DNA from: Saprospiraceae bacterium
GTDB lineage: Bacteria; Bacteroidota; Bacteroidia; Chitinophagales; Saprospiraceae
NCBI GenBank assembly: GCA_016718205.1
Contig: JADKEB010000013.1
Location: forward strand, 131,422-195,421
Direction of reading: 5' to 3'
DNA length: 64,000 nt
Positions 28,630-38,604 of the stretch are shown in pieces; the first letter of the stretch is position 1; every line of letters starts with the position of its first letter. The notes below the pieces were generated by a model. That model was not told the DNA's origin. It saw only the letters and a program-made list of their open reading frames with translations, and searched no databases. The position numbers were made by a program, and so were the translations under genes.

Positions 28630-29964
28630 TTAGATCCCTGCAGGTGCTGCTATCTCCATCAACATAGCGCAGATGATCGCCCCGTAAGTCCCGATGATGT
28701 ATCCAAATATTGCCAGCAATACACCGACACTAGCCAGGGAAGGATGAAATTCATTGGCAACTATCGGGGCAGAAGCCGCTCCACCTATATTGGCCTGACT
28801 GCCTACAGCAAAGAAAAAGAAAGGTGCCTTAATAATCTTACCAACTACAATCAACAAAATGGCATGAATACTCATCCATATCAAACCCACTACTATCAGG
28901 CCGGGATTGCTGAGCACAGATGACAAATCCATACGCATGCCTATAGAAGCCACAAGAATGTATATCAAAACACTTCCCAACTTGCTGGCACCCATCCCTT
29001 CATAATTTTTGATAGGCGTATATGAAAATACAATTCCTATGGCAGTAGCAACCGTAATCATCCAGAAAAAGCCATCACTAAAGGTACTGAGCATACTTGA
29101 TTTATTTCCTACCGATGGAAAAACTGCCACCAATGCTTCCGGAATAACTACACTTGCCCAGTGTGATACACCTACAGCTCCAAACACTACACCCAAAATG
29201 ATCATATAATCTTTCAGTGTAGGCATCCTGCTGATAGATGCACTAAAAGAAGATACCTTTTCTTTTAGCTTTTCGATGGCCGTATTGTCAGCATTAAAAA
29301 ATCTGTCTATGGCTTCTTTTTTTCCAATTCCATACAGTAGGATGGCCATCCAGATATTGGCCACCACGATATCCACCAACACCATGGCTCCATATTTCTC
29401 CTGGTTGTATTGATATATCTCCAGCATGGCTGTCTGATTGGCTCCACCACCTATCCAACTACCCGCAAGAGTAGACAGGCCTCTCCAGACTGCATCAAAA
29501 CCAGCGCCCCCTACTGTCTCTGGTGAAAAAACAGAAACTACCAATACAGCTATCGGACCTCCCAGGATAACACCCACAGTACCCGTGAGAAACATGATCA
29601 ATGCCTTATTTCCTAAGCCAAATAATGCCTTCATATCTATACTTAAGGTCATCAGTATAAGTGCTGCTGGTAGTAATAGTCTACTCGCTACTTTGTAAAT
29701 AGATAATTTTGCGGTTATGGGCTTCATGTTTTCATCCATAACAAAATTGCCGGTACTGTCCACTACGTTCCATTCAGGGGAGATGATATTGAGCGAACTA
29801 AGTATGGATGGAAGGAGATAACACATCAATAAAGAAGGTATAACAGTATAAAACTTTTTCCAGAATGTATTGCTACTTGATGAAGTATAAAATACAAATC
29901 CAAGGATCAGCATCAGTATGCCAAACACAACAAAATCTTCGGTAAATACTGGAGGGTGTTTCAT
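28630..29964 (-). CDS. DUF819-family membrane protein
   Basis: 444 residues from MKHPPVFTED. Upstream in-frame sequence lies in a repeat element (30014-30060) and is not native. About 11-12 membrane helices; conserved small-residue stretches GSWIGGGANQTAM and VGSQANIGGAASAPIVA occupy the two halves, giving the inverted-repeat layout of this transporter-like family (PF05684). Substrate unknown. Convergent with the DUF3078 gene. Confidence 0.8.
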   Translation of the reverse strand: MKHPPVFTEDFVVFGILMLILGFVFYTSSSSNTFWKKFYTVIPSLLMCYLLPSILSSLNIISPEWNVVDSTGNFVMDENMKPITAKLSIYKVASRLLLPAALILMTLSIDMKALFGLGNKALIMFLTGTVGVILGGPIAVLVVSVFSPETVGGAGFDAVWRGLSTLAGSWIGGGANQTAMLEIYQYNQEKYGAMVLVDIVVANIWMAILLYGIGKKEAIDRFFNADNTAIEKLKEKVSSFSASISRMPTLKDYMIILGVVFGAVGVSHWASVVIPEALVAVFPSVGNKSSMLSTFSDGFFWMITVATAIGIVFSYTPIKNYEGMGASKLGSVLIYILVASIGMRMDLSSVLSNPGLIVVGLIWMSIHAILLIVVGKIIKAPFFFFAVGSQANIGGAASAPIVANEFHPSLASVGVLLAIFGYIIGTYGAIICAMLMEIAAPAGI

Positions 29965-30013
29965 TAATGAATAAAATTTAATATTTGCAATCTGCAAAAC
30001 TAAAAAATAAACT

Positions 30014-30060
30014 GAGATCATGTTTATATTTTGCAATTTTGCTCCAATCGGCAAATTTTA
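30014..30060. repeat. Solo end of element family A upstream of the DUF819 gene
   Basis: TCATGTTTATATTTTGC then TTTTGCTCCAATCGGCAAAT resembles the left end of copy 25432-25684. It lies in the shared upstream region of the DUF819 and M3 peptidase genes. Confidence 0.45.
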
Positions 30061-30224
30061 TAAATACTCCATGCCTATTAACAATTTGGCAAAAATGTAC
30101 CATCAGAATCTTCATTTAAAAAAATTACAAGATTTTAACAGAACTTTAGTCTATCTTTTTTTTAATTTTCAAACGTTGTTATATGAATTCTATATCTTTG
30201 ACCACATTTTTTAATAAACTTCAA

Positions 30225-32333
30225 ATGAAAACGATTTTAGTAGTGATAACATTGACCCTTCATGTGGCAGCATTTGCACAGACAGCAGCACCAAAAGATA
30301 ATGTGCTGACCAAAGAATTTAATACTCCTTTTGGTACCGTACCTTTTGACAAGATTACTCCTGATGATTTTATGCCTGCCATGACCCAAGCCATGAAAGA
30401 TGGGAGAGCTGAAGTTCAGAAAATAACAGATAATAAAGCCAAACCATCATTTAATAATACAGTCATCTCTCTGGAGCAATCCGGAAAAAGTATTACAAGA
30501 ATATCCAAAGTGCTTTTTAACCTGAATTCAGCTGAGACAAATCCCGCTATACAAAAAAATGTGAGAGATATATCTCCTCTTCTGACTGAATACAACAATG
30601 ACATTTCACTGAATGAAAAACTTTTTGCCCGGATCAAGTCTGTGTACAACAAAAAGGACAAACTCAAACTTGACAAGGAGAGTTATATGCTTCTGGATAA
30701 AACGTATAAAAGGTTTTCAAGAAATGGTGCTAACCTTACTCCGGATAAAAAAGATCAGCTCAGAGCGATCAACAAGGAATTGTCAGATTTATCTATCAAA
30801 TTTTCAGAAAATGTATTGAATGAAACCAATGACTACTCAAAACAGATCACGGATGAAACTCAATTGTCAGGACTTCCGGTATTTGTAAAAGAAGCTGCTG
30901 CATCAGCTGCAAAGAAGGCTGGTAAAGAAGGCTGGTTATTTTCATTGCAGGCACCAAGTTATGGCCCTTTCATGCAGTATGCTGATAACAGAGGCTTGAG
31001 AGAAGAATTATTTAAAGCCTTCAACAGTAGATGTGCTAAAGGAAATAAAAATGATAATAATGCCATCATAGAAAAAGTGGTGCAACTGAGATACAACAAA
31101 GCTCAGCTACTTGGCTATAATACCTGGGCTGATTATATTCTGGAAGAACGTATGGCCAATACCACAACCATCGTAATGGATTTTCTGGAAGATGTAAGGC
31201 AGTACGCTGAGCCTGCTGCCGACAGGGAATTGAAGGAGTTAATGTCATTTGCTAAGTCACAGGGATTTGCGGATGATAGGTTGCAAAGATGGGATTTTGC
31301 ATATTATGCCGAAAAACTAAAAAAAGAAAAGTTTAATATTAATGATGAGATACTCAAGCCATATTTTAAGCTTGAAAATGTTCTGAATGGATTGTTTGAT
31401 GTGACCAATCGTCTTTTTGGTCTTACTTTCAAACAGAACAAAGAGATCAAAACCTGGCACCAAGATGTAGTAGCTTATGAGGTGTATGATGCATCAGGAA
31501 AGCTTATGGCGATTTGGTACGGAGATTACTTCCCAAGACCGGGAAAAAGAGCAGGAGCCTGGAACAATACCCTACGCTCCCAATGGGTAGAAAATGGTAA
31601 AGAATACAGACCTCATGTGGTCAACGTGTGTAATTTTTCCAAGCCTACTGAAACAAAACCATCCCTGCTTACATTTGGTGAAGTGGAAATTTTGTATCAC
31701 GAATTTGGACATGCTCTGCACGACATGTTGGCTCAGGGAAAATATGCGAGTATTAGCGGCACGAGTGTTGCCTGGGATTTTGTAGAATTGCCCAGCCAAC
31801 TGATGGAAAATTTTGTATCAGAAAAGGAGGTACTTAAATTATTTGCAAAACACTACGAAACAGGAGAAGTCATACCAGATGATCTGATCAATAAAATAAG
31901 AGAAAGTGCCAATTTTATGGCGGCAACAGCAACATTGAGGCAATTGGGTCTGGGACTTATAGATATGTCCTGGCATTCGACCATACCTTCCGGCAAATCA
32001 GTAGCTGAAGTTGAAAAACAAGCTGACATAACTCATAAATTATATCCTGAAACATCTGGATATTCAGTAAGTACCGCGTTTTCACATATTTTTGCAGGAG
32101 GATATTCTGCAGGCTATTATAGTTACAAATGGTCAGAAGTATTGGATGCTGATGCATTTGACCTATTTAAGGAAAAGGGAATTTTTAACAAAGATGTATC
32201 CGCATCATTCAGGAATAATATCTTGTCAAAAGGTGGCAGTGAAAAGCCACTGGAATTGTACAAAAAATTTCGTGGAAGAGAACCAAAACCAGAAGCTATG
32301 CTTAAGAGATCAGGATTGCTGATTACGCCTTAA
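30225..32333 (+). CDS. M3-family zinc peptidase (Dcp/oligopeptidase A-like), secreted
   Basis: 702 residues from MKTILVVITL, which gives a signal peptide cut after AFAQ (residue 19). Zinc site HEFGHALH near residue 490 with the third ligand in SQLMENFVSE. YADNRGLREELFKAFNSRC and the C-terminal FSHIFAGGYSAGYYSYKWSE are typical of peptidyl-dipeptidase Dcp. It trims dipeptides from peptides, here in the periplasm. Confidence 0.9.
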   Translation: MKTILVVITLTLHVAAFAQTAAPKDNVLTKEFNTPFGTVPFDKITPDDFMPAMTQAMKDGRAEVQKITDNKAKPSFNNTVISLEQSGKSITRISKVLFNLNSAETNPAIQKNVRDISPLLTEYNNDISLNEKLFARIKSVYNKKDKLKLDKESYMLLDKTYKRFSRNGANLTPDKKDQLRAINKELSDLSIKFSENVLNETNDYSKQITDETQLSGLPVFVKEAAASAAKKAGKEGWLFSLQAPSYGPFMQYADNRGLREELFKAFNSRCAKGNKNDNNAIIEKVVQLRYNKAQLLGYNTWADYILEERMANTTTIVMDFLEDVRQYAEPAADRELKELMSFAKSQGFADDRLQRWDFAYYAEKLKKEKFNINDEILKPYFKLENVLNGLFDVTNRLFGLTFKQNKEIKTWHQDVVAYEVYDASGKLMAIWYGDYFPRPGKRAGAWNNTLRSQWVENGKEYRPHVVNVCNFSKPTETKPSLLTFGEVEILYHEFGHALHDMLAQGKYASISGTSVAWDFVELPSQLMENFVSEKEVLKLFAKHYETGEVIPDDLINKIRESANFMAATATLRQLGLGLIDMSWHSTIPSGKSVAEVEKQADITHKLYPETSGYSVSTAFSHIFAGGYSAGYYSYKWSEVLDADAFDLFKEKGIFNKDVSASFRNNILSKGGSEKPLELYKKFRGREPKPEAMLKRSGLLITP

Positions 32334-32496
32334 AGGCTTTCAATGTTATTTTTTAGGGTATATCCCTAAATTGCACTTTAATTAAAATTCCTTTTGTTTT
32401 ACCCCAACTATAAGGAGACAAAAAGAATTTTATAACAATTGAATGAAAAAAATGGGATACACCCGTTTTTTAGAACAAATAATTTTTACAAATAAA

Positions 32497-32536
32497 AAAG
32501 GGGAAATTCCATTATCATAACGGGAATTTCCCCTTT
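32497..32536 (-). terminator. Terminator of ahcY
   Basis: Perfect 14-bp arms AAAGGGGAAATTCC (32497-32510) and GGAATTTCCCCTTT (32523-32536), with a run of T on the minus strand. It lies 22 bp past the ahcY stop. Confidence 0.85.
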
Positions 32537-32557
32537 GTGTTTTATACAATTAAGATC

Positions 32558-33871
32558 TTAATATCTGTAATATTCAGGTTTATATGGCCCTTGTACAGTG
32601 ACTCCTATGTATTCAGCCTGATCAGCACTCAATTCTTCAAGTTCAACACCAATCTTTGCCAGGTGCAATCTAGCTACTTTTTCATCAAGATGTTTTGGCA
32701 AAGTATAAACTTTGTTTTCGTACTTGCTGGTGTTGGTCCAAAGTTCCAACTGTGCCAATACCTGATTGGTAAAACTGTTGGACATTACAAATGAAGGGTG
32801 ACCTGTAGCACAACCCAAATTCACCAAACGACCTTCGGCAAGCAGAATGACGTCTTTTCCTTCTATGTTGTAAAGATCTACTTGCGGTTTGATGACATCT
32901 TTGGTATGGCCATAATTTTTGTTCAACCAGGCCATATCGATTTCATTGTCAAAGTGACCTATATTACACACTATAGTTTTATCATTCATCTTTCTGAAGT
33001 GTTCTTCTCTGATGATGTTTTTATTTCCTGTAGCAGTGACGACGATACTAGCTTCTATAAGTGCCGTATCCATTTTTTTGACAGCAAAACCATCCATAGC
33101 CGCCTGCAAAGCGCAGATGGGGTCGATCTCTGTTACTACCACTCTGCATCCTGCACCTCTTAAAGAGGCAGCAGATCCTTTTCCTACATCACCATATCCG
33201 GCTACAACAGCAACCTTTCCAGCCATCATCACATCAGTAGCACGTCTGATGGAGTCAACAAGAGACTCTTTACAACCATACTTATTGTCAAATTTTGACT
33301 TGGTTACTGAGTCGTTGATATTGATAGCAGGCAGTCTTAAGGTTCCTTTTTTCTCTCTTTCATAAAGTCTGTGTACTCCTGTAGTAGTCTCTTCAGAAAG
33401 ACCTTTAATACCATCTACAAGTTCAGGATATCTGTCAAAAACCATATTGGTAAGGTCTCCACCATCATCAAGGATCATATTGAGTGGTTGGCCATCTTCA
33501 AATGCAAACAAAGTCTGCTCGATACACCAGTCAAACTCCTCTTCATTCATACCTTTCCAGGCAAAAACAGGAATTCCGGCTGCGGCAACGGCTGCGGCTG
33601 CATGATCTTGTGTGGAAAAAATATTGCATGATGACCACGTCACTTCTGCACCAAGTTCTATCAATGTTTCTATCAATACAGCTGTCTGAATTGTCATATG
33701 AAGACAACCGGCTACTCTTGCACCTTGAAGAGGTTTGGATTGACCAAATTCTTCTCTCAGAGACATAAGACCGGGCATCTCAGCTTCTGCAAGGGTAATC
33801 TCTTTTCTTCCCCACTCAGCAAGGCTGATATCTTTGACTTTGTAAGTCAATGTTTTTTCTGTATTTACCAT
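32558..33871 (-). CDS. ahcY: Adenosylhomocysteinase
   Basis: 437 residues. It splits S-adenosylhomocysteine to adenosine and homocysteine using bound NAD. The NAD site is GYGDVGKGSAASLRG, catalytic residues lie in INDSVTKSKFDN, and the C-terminus KPEYYRY is the diagnostic Lys-Tyr tail. VKDISLAEWGRKEI at the start is typical. It closes the methyl cycle and stands alone between promoter and terminator. Confidence 0.96.
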   Translation of the reverse strand: MVNTEKTLTYKVKDISLAEWGRKEITLAEAEMPGLMSLREEFGQSKPLQGARVAGCLHMTIQTAVLIETLIELGAEVTWSSCNIFSTQDHAAAAVAAAGIPVFAWKGMNEEEFDWCIEQTLFAFEDGQPLNMILDDGGDLTNMVFDRYPELVDGIKGLSEETTTGVHRLYEREKKGTLRLPAININDSVTKSKFDNKYGCKESLVDSIRRATDVMMAGKVAVVAGYGDVGKGSAASLRGAGCRVVVTEIDPICALQAAMDGFAVKKMDTALIEASIVVTATGNKNIIREEHFRKMNDKTIVCNIGHFDNEIDMAWLNKNYGHTKDVIKPQVDLYNIEGKDVILLAEGRLVNLGCATGHPSFVMSNSFTNQVLAQLELWTNTSKYENKVYTLPKHLDEKVARLHLAKIGVELEELSADQAEYIGVTVQGPYKPEYYRY

Positions 33872-33903
33872 AAATATTTTTAGATTATTTTGAAAAACGA
33901 ATG

Positions 33904-33938
33904 CAAAAATATGATTTTAAGATATTATCACGGTCAAA
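33904..33938 (-). promoter_or_regulatory. Promoter of ahcY
   Basis: On the minus strand TTTG (33938-33935), 23-bp spacer, TATTTTTG (33911-33904). Leader of about 25 nt, too short for a riboswitch. Confidence 0.6.
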
Positions 33939-34104
33939 TATTCTTTCTATTAACGTTTTATATACTTATTTATTAGAATAAGACGACTTTACAATCTTTT
34001 CCGGATTGGCAAAAGTATTGGTTGGTGTGACCAATAAATGATTTCTTATTGCAATAATATCATCTGCCAATTACGTTATTTTATAGTACATTGATAGGAT
34101 TGAA

Positions 34105-34890
34105 TTATACTTTTACCACTTTGAAATGTCCCGATATTTCATCTTTTCTGAGATGGTATCCTTCCTTCAATTCAAGCTTCCATCCTTCTCCCTCAATATT
34201 GTTTTTTTCTATTTTTAGAGGAGTTGTTACTGAAACTTTTTCCCAATTGGGCCCAATTAGGGCACCATTTTTTACCGACAATATGCCCCAATTGTCCGTA
34301 ATTCTAAGATCCGGATAATAAGTTCCAAGGTTTTCGACAGGCATTATATTTCCAGGATCAAAAGAAACATTCATTTGTTCAAAAAAGATATCTACATGAG
34401 GTTGAATTGTAAATTTATTCTTATATTCTGCTATAAGCTTCAAAGTGTTTTCCTCCCTTAAATTTTCTTCTGTACTTATTTGCTTTCCATTGTAAAAATC
34501 CTTCTTAATTTCGATATATGACTTTATTTCTTGCGGAAGTGATATCTGAAAAGATTTTATAAAATAGTCTACCAGGTTTGTTGAGTATTTAATATCCTGA
34601 TTCCAGGATGGTTTTGTTTGTCGCAGCAGATATCCATACACAGGTATAGTATGGTAAGCAAAAGAGCGCACAAAAGTTGGGTTTTTAAAGAATGAATTCA
34701 GGTAATTATTAAAATGTTCAATAGTTTGGTTTTTGTTTCTGTCACTGATGATCAATCCTGTATATTCGGCAATTCCCTCATTCAATTCGAGCATGTTTTC
34801 AGTATCGGCAGATCCGGGATAGATAGAATTTCTGTATTTCCTGAATGCAAATGCATCGATAAGGAAATTTTTGAGTTCAGTTTGTTTGGG
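34105..34890 (-). pseudogene. N-terminally truncated peptidase-like protein
   Basis: The longest ATG-started frame (34105-34794) encodes 229 residues, but in-frame coding continues upstream as LKNFLIDAFAFRKYRNSIYP to a TGA at 34893-34891. There the sequence becomes the end of a family A repeat. NELNEGIAEYTGL near the start of the surviving part resembles the region after the zinc-ligand helix in metallopeptidase-like proteins, so the missing 5' half may have held the active site. The rest is beta-rich and ends normally. Probably a dead gene. Confidence 0.6.
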
Positions 34891-34927
34891 TCACGCTCCT
34901 CAAACATAAAAATTAGAAAATAATCTT
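34891..34927. repeat. Solo end of element family A at the truncation point
   Basis: TCACGCTCCTCAAACATAAA then AATTAGAAAATAATCTTA parallels the right end of copy 25432-25684 (TTTCGCTCAAACATAAAAAT...CTCTTA). It lies exactly between the truncated gene and the stop of the PDZ gene. Confidence 0.5.
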
Positions 34928-35870
34928 ACATCCTCGCCTTCAAAGTAACACTAACTGACTTTTCTTTTCCTTCTCTGATATATCTGACTTTTACGGTCTC
35001 ATTGGGATTATATGGTTTTAATGCATCTATGAGCCCATTGAATGTAAATATGTACTTGTCATTGATTTTCAGTATTACATCACCTCTTCTAAGACCGGCG
35101 GCACCTGCTGCTGATCCATCAATCATATCGGTGATCACGACGCCGTCATCCGTATCGTCTATCATGACGCCCAAAGATGCCTTATTGGTGTTGGGTTTTT
35201 CATCATTGAAATTGAAGTTTCTGCGTCTTCCTTCAGGTCCAAAAGTAGCTCCATCTCTTTCTATCCATTCGATTTCCTTACGCATTTTATCTTTATCGCC
35301 TCTGCCGACGATGATCATTTTTCTATCTTCATTATTGTCACCATCGTCTCCCTTCTCAACATCAACGGTTATTTCCATTTTTTCGCCATCCATATTTTTA
35401 TTGATGTTGATTTTGCCCATCTCTTTTTTCATTTCTTCCGGCATTTCTCCCTTCCCGTCCCATTCCATCACTTTTTCGCCGGTGCCATCTTTTTTGATGA
35501 TTTTATACTTTTCGATGGTTTTCCCATCTTTGTTGTCGGAAGTGATTTCAATGGTCTTACCGCCATCCTTATCATTTGAAATGATTTTAGATTTTGATGT
35601 TGATTTAGTTATGATTTTAATGTTCTTGTGACCATTTTTATCTTTCTCGACATTGATCGTTTCTATATCGTCAGGTGACATCGATTTGATCAATTCTTCT
35701 GCAGCTTCACCTTCGGCTTCTTGTCTGGTTTCAGTCACCTTGCCATTTTCATTGGTCTTTTTGATGATGACTACTTTTTTCGATTCTGATTTGTTTTCTT
35801 GTGCTGATGCAAAATTTGGAATAATGGCCATTGCAAGCACACAAAGGATAACATAAAATTTAGATTTCAT
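34926..35870 (-). CDS. Secreted PDZ-domain protein of the BlaI-M56 operon
   Basis: 314 residues. Signal peptide 1-23 (VLAMAIIPNFASAQ). Residues 30-215 are very rich in Lys, Asp and Glu (for example DKNGHKNIKIITKSTSKSK), a charged low-complexity region. A single PDZ domain follows (GVMIDDTDDGVVITDMIDGS...RRGDVILKINDKYIF...VKVRYIREGKEKSV) with no protease domain. It follows the M56 peptidase gene on the same strand, with repeats in the 346-bp gap. It may present or sense unfolded peptides for the M56 protein; that is inference. Confidence 0.75.
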   Translation of the reverse strand: MKSKFYVILCVLAMAIIPNFASAQENKSESKKVVIIKKTNENGKVTETRQEAEGEAAEELIKSMSPDDIETINVEKDKNGHKNIKIITKSTSKSKIISNDKDGGKTIEITSDNKDGKTIEKYKIIKKDGTGEKVMEWDGKGEMPEEMKKEMGKININKNMDGEKMEITVDVEKGDDGDNNEDRKMIIVGRGDKDKMRKEIEWIERDGATFGPEGRRRNFNFNDEKPNTNKASLGVMIDDTDDGVVITDMIDGSAAGAAGLRRGDVILKINDKYIFTFNGLIDALKPYNPNETVKVRYIREGKEKSVSVTLKARM

Positions 35871-35968
35871 AAATTGGATTTTAATTAAAGTATTAAATGA
35901 TATTTTTATAAATTTGTTTTTAATCCTAATTATTGTGCCCCCTACAAAAAATACAAAAGGGCTCTAAT

Positions 35969-36165
35969 AACTTTACTTCATTGATAATCAATCGTTTCCC
36001 AATAAGGTAAGGGTAAAAACTATTGATTATCTTATCATATTTTCAGGGATAGTGTAATTTAAAATTTGTATTTAGCATAATGTTTCAACAACTTTACCTT
36101 ATTGATAATCAATCGTTTTCCTTTAAGAGTTAAGAGTAAGGGTAAAAAACTATTGATTATCTAAT
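35969..36165. repeat. Two direct copies of a hairpin repeat
   Basis: Copies at 35969-36035 and 36090-36165 (121 bp apart) both begin AACTTTAC and end CTATTGATTATCT. Each folds through perfect 10-bp arms GATAATCAAT / ATTGATTATC (35983-35992 with 36022-36031; 36104-36113 with 36152-36161). They sit between the M56 and PDZ genes of one operon, where they could act as partial terminators or RNA-stability elements. Confidence 0.7.
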
Positions 36166-36216
36166 ATTTGTTTTCGGCCAAGGCTTAATTCGCAATTCAA
36201 AATAAAGTGAAGTGAT

Positions 36217-38199
36217 TTAATACACTTTAAACTTCCTTTTTGATTCCTTTCCCTGGAAATTAAACTGAAGTTTTGAATTTTTCTCCAATGTAGATCCGGA
36301 GACTTCTTCAAAAATCCTTTTGTATTTCTGATAGATATTGTTAGGCTGCTTTTCTCCGTTGATCTTCAGATGTTTTCCTGTGAGTTCCACTTTATTTTCC
36401 TGTCCGGGAATGAGTAATCCGTCTTTATTCAAAGCGTTGCCAAGGGCATCCGAAAAGTTGTTTGACCTTGCTTCCGGATGGGTCCTTTCCAAAATATCTT
36501 CATCTTCATCACCGTATTGATGGATTTTATATTCATTTAAGTCTTCAAAATTGAATTCCGGAAACTTAAATTCTCTTAGCCCGAATCCCATACTATCCAG
36601 GTCTTTAAAATTGAATCTAAAGTTTTCCATCTGCTTTTGCAACTTTTTCATTTGCTCATCAGTGATACCAAAGGACCTGTTCATATCATCAAGATGTTTT
36701 GGATCCAGCATCTTTTCTCTGAATTCATCCAGATTGATTTTATTGTCTTCAAACAGCTCTTTGATATTTTCATCAAACATGTCATTATTGAACTTAAAAG
36801 AACCAAATCCCTTTGATAAACCATCTAATGACTTAATATCAAAGTTGAAAGAATCAAGGTCCTGGCCAAATCTAAACATAATGGGTCCGTCATGATCTCC
36901 ATCAAAGAAAAACATTCTTTTTGAGCCATCACCCGATCTTCCCGGCTTTGCTTCCGCTATGATATCTTCATATTTGTCAAAATCTTTTTCATCGATTTTT
37001 TTGCCATCTACTTCAAGTTCCGTTATTTTACCATCTTCTATGGCTATTTTATAGTCTTTGTCATTAGACTTTTTTTGGATTCGTACTGACTCCTTTTTAT
37101 ATGGGATGGAATCAATACCATTCTGAGAAATAATGATGTTCTGATTTGCCTGAGAACTATCTTCCTGGTTTTTTTCTGACGTACCACTAAGATTTTTAGT
37201 AGCCATCATCATTATTACAATAAGTAACATTGAAGTGAAAATCTTCTCTTTGAGATAATTGCGTGTTTGTGTCATATTTAATATACGTTTTATACGATTA
37301 GAAAAAAAACTCTCCTTATTGCTGAAATACATGGCTAATGCCGGTGGAGTATGCTTTTGTGACATCTCCTGAATTTTCAGAAGTGTTTTAGCATACAATA
37401 GCTTGTCTCCAAGATATTGGGTAGCCATATCGTCACAGCAACTTTCTCTTTCCAGTTTGATATTGGCAGATATCCACCAGATGGCCGGATGATAAAACAG
37501 AAATACTTCTATCAAATTTTGCACGACATTAACATATAGATCCTTCCGTACAAAATGAGCCAACTCATGTGCTAAAATGGCCTCCGTTTCCTGTATATTC
37601 AATTGGTTGATAAGACTCACCGGAAACAATATCATCGGTTTTACAAAACCTAAGATGAGCGGACTTTTCACATATCCGCTAGCACCTATTTTTATATTTC
37701 CATGGATGCTATAATGTATGGTTACCTTCTTGAATGCCTTGTAGGTATCCTGACAATAGACAGGCATGATTGTGGAAGATAGAAACTCCGCATACAATGC
37801 TGCGAAAATAAATCTGATGCTGAAAAGTATTACCCCCGATATCCAGAAGTAGAATATGAAGTGTTGATTTCTTTCTATCCATAAAAAAAGACCGTCAGAA
37901 AATCCATTGGCCGCCAATGACCCGTTTTCACTCCATTGAATAGTTTGTATAAATGTATTTGTGTCAACTGATGCTGATAGATTAGTATAATACAAAAAAG
38001 TACCAACACCAGTAAAAAAAGCCATCAAAAGACTAGACAAGGCAATAAAGTATCTTTTTTCAGGTCCGCTGGCTGCATATCTCTTCAGCAAAAAGGACAT
38101 CAATAATGCGATAAGTGCAAACTGCCAGACTGAATGAAGCAGGGTCCGGACCAGGGCATTGATGATTTCAGGCTGTGGTAATAACATGTCAGATATCAT
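36217..38199 (-). CDS. M56 (BlaR1/MecR1-like) membrane metallopeptidase
   Basis: 660 residues. Four or more N-terminal membrane helices surround the zinc site LAHELAHFVRKD, with VERESCCD-like ERESCCDDMATQ downstream. This is the cytoplasmic-facing BlaR1-type protease unit. After a last helix (IFTSMLLIVIMMMATKNL, about residue 330) comes a 320-residue charged extracytoplasmic region in place of the penicillin-binding sensor of BlaR1, with a KKIDEKDFDKYEDII motif. Its start is one base from the BlaI-type stop. It probably cleaves the repressor on an envelope signal. Confidence 0.85.
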   Translation of the reverse strand: MISDMLLPQPEIINALVRTLLHSVWQFALIALLMSFLLKRYAASGPEKRYFIALSSLLMAFFTGVGTFLYYTNLSASVDTNTFIQTIQWSENGSLAANGFSDGLFLWIERNQHFIFYFWISGVILFSIRFIFAALYAEFLSSTIMPVYCQDTYKAFKKVTIHYSIHGNIKIGASGYVKSPLILGFVKPMILFPVSLINQLNIQETEAILAHELAHFVRKDLYVNVVQNLIEVFLFYHPAIWWISANIKLERESCCDDMATQYLGDKLLYAKTLLKIQEMSQKHTPPALAMYFSNKESFFSNRIKRILNMTQTRNYLKEKIFTSMLLIVIMMMATKNLSGTSEKNQEDSSQANQNIIISQNGIDSIPYKKESVRIQKKSNDKDYKIAIEDGKITELEVDGKKIDEKDFDKYEDIIAEAKPGRSGDGSKRMFFFDGDHDGPIMFRFGQDLDSFNFDIKSLDGLSKGFGSFKFNNDMFDENIKELFEDNKINLDEFREKMLDPKHLDDMNRSFGITDEQMKKLQKQMENFRFNFKDLDSMGFGLREFKFPEFNFEDLNEYKIHQYGDEDEDILERTHPEARSNNFSDALGNALNKDGLLIPGQENKVELTGKHLKINGEKQPNNIYQKYKRIFEEVSGSTLEKNSKLQFNFQGKESKRKFKVY

Positions 38200-38200
38200 A

Positions 38201-38578
38201 TCAGGAATTGTTTTCTATTTGATCAATAAGAGATTTCAGTTCTTTCAATTCTTCAGGAGATGATTTGGAATTGCCCAATGCCTGCATCACCAGATTCATA
38301 GCTGAACCCTGAAATGTCACATTGATAAAATCTTCCATAAGATGATTTTTTGTCTCATTTTCCTTTACAGCTGCCTTATAGATATGGACTTTGGCGGCAG
38401 TATCTCTGATGACCAATCCTTTCTCATTCATTATTTGCATGAATTTGAGCGTAGTAGTATAGCCTACATCTCTACGAAGATTGAGCAGATCATTGATATC
38501 TCTGACAGTTGAAGCTCCTTTTCTCCAAAGGATCTGCAGGATTTCAAGTTCGGATTCTGTTGGTCTTAATTTCGACAT
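38201..38578 (-). CDS. BlaI/MecI/CopY-family repressor
   Basis: 125 residues from MSKLRPTESELEILQILW; upstream in-frame sequence overlaps the promoter and is discarded. Winged helix: GASTVRDINDLLNLRRDVGYTTTLKFMQIMNEKGLV. The C-terminal helices (EDFINVTFQGSAMNLVMQAL...SPEELKELKSLID) dimerise the protein and contain the site cut by M56 partners in this family. It should repress its own operon through two operators directly upstream. Confidence 0.9.
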   Translation of the reverse strand: MSKLRPTESELEILQILWRKGASTVRDINDLLNLRRDVGYTTTLKFMQIMNEKGLVIRDTAAKVHIYKAAVKENETKNHLMEDFINVTFQGSAMNLVMQALGNSKSSPEELKELKSLIDQIENNS

Positions 38579-38604
38579 GATGATGCTTTTATTTAAAAAC
38601 GAAA

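Noticed and set aside
33872..34104. SAH or SAM riboswitch before ahcY
   Set aside because: The mapped promoter leaves only about 25 nt of leader and no fitting structure.
35002..35631. Ser/Leu/Ile-rich plus-strand frame opposite the PDZ gene
   Set aside because: It is the complement of a Lys/Asp-rich coding region; composition explains it.
34926..38578. Beta-lactam resistance regulation
   Set aside because: Repressor and M56 protein are BlaI/BlaR1-like, but the sensor domain is not penicillin-binding and no beta-lactamase is present.
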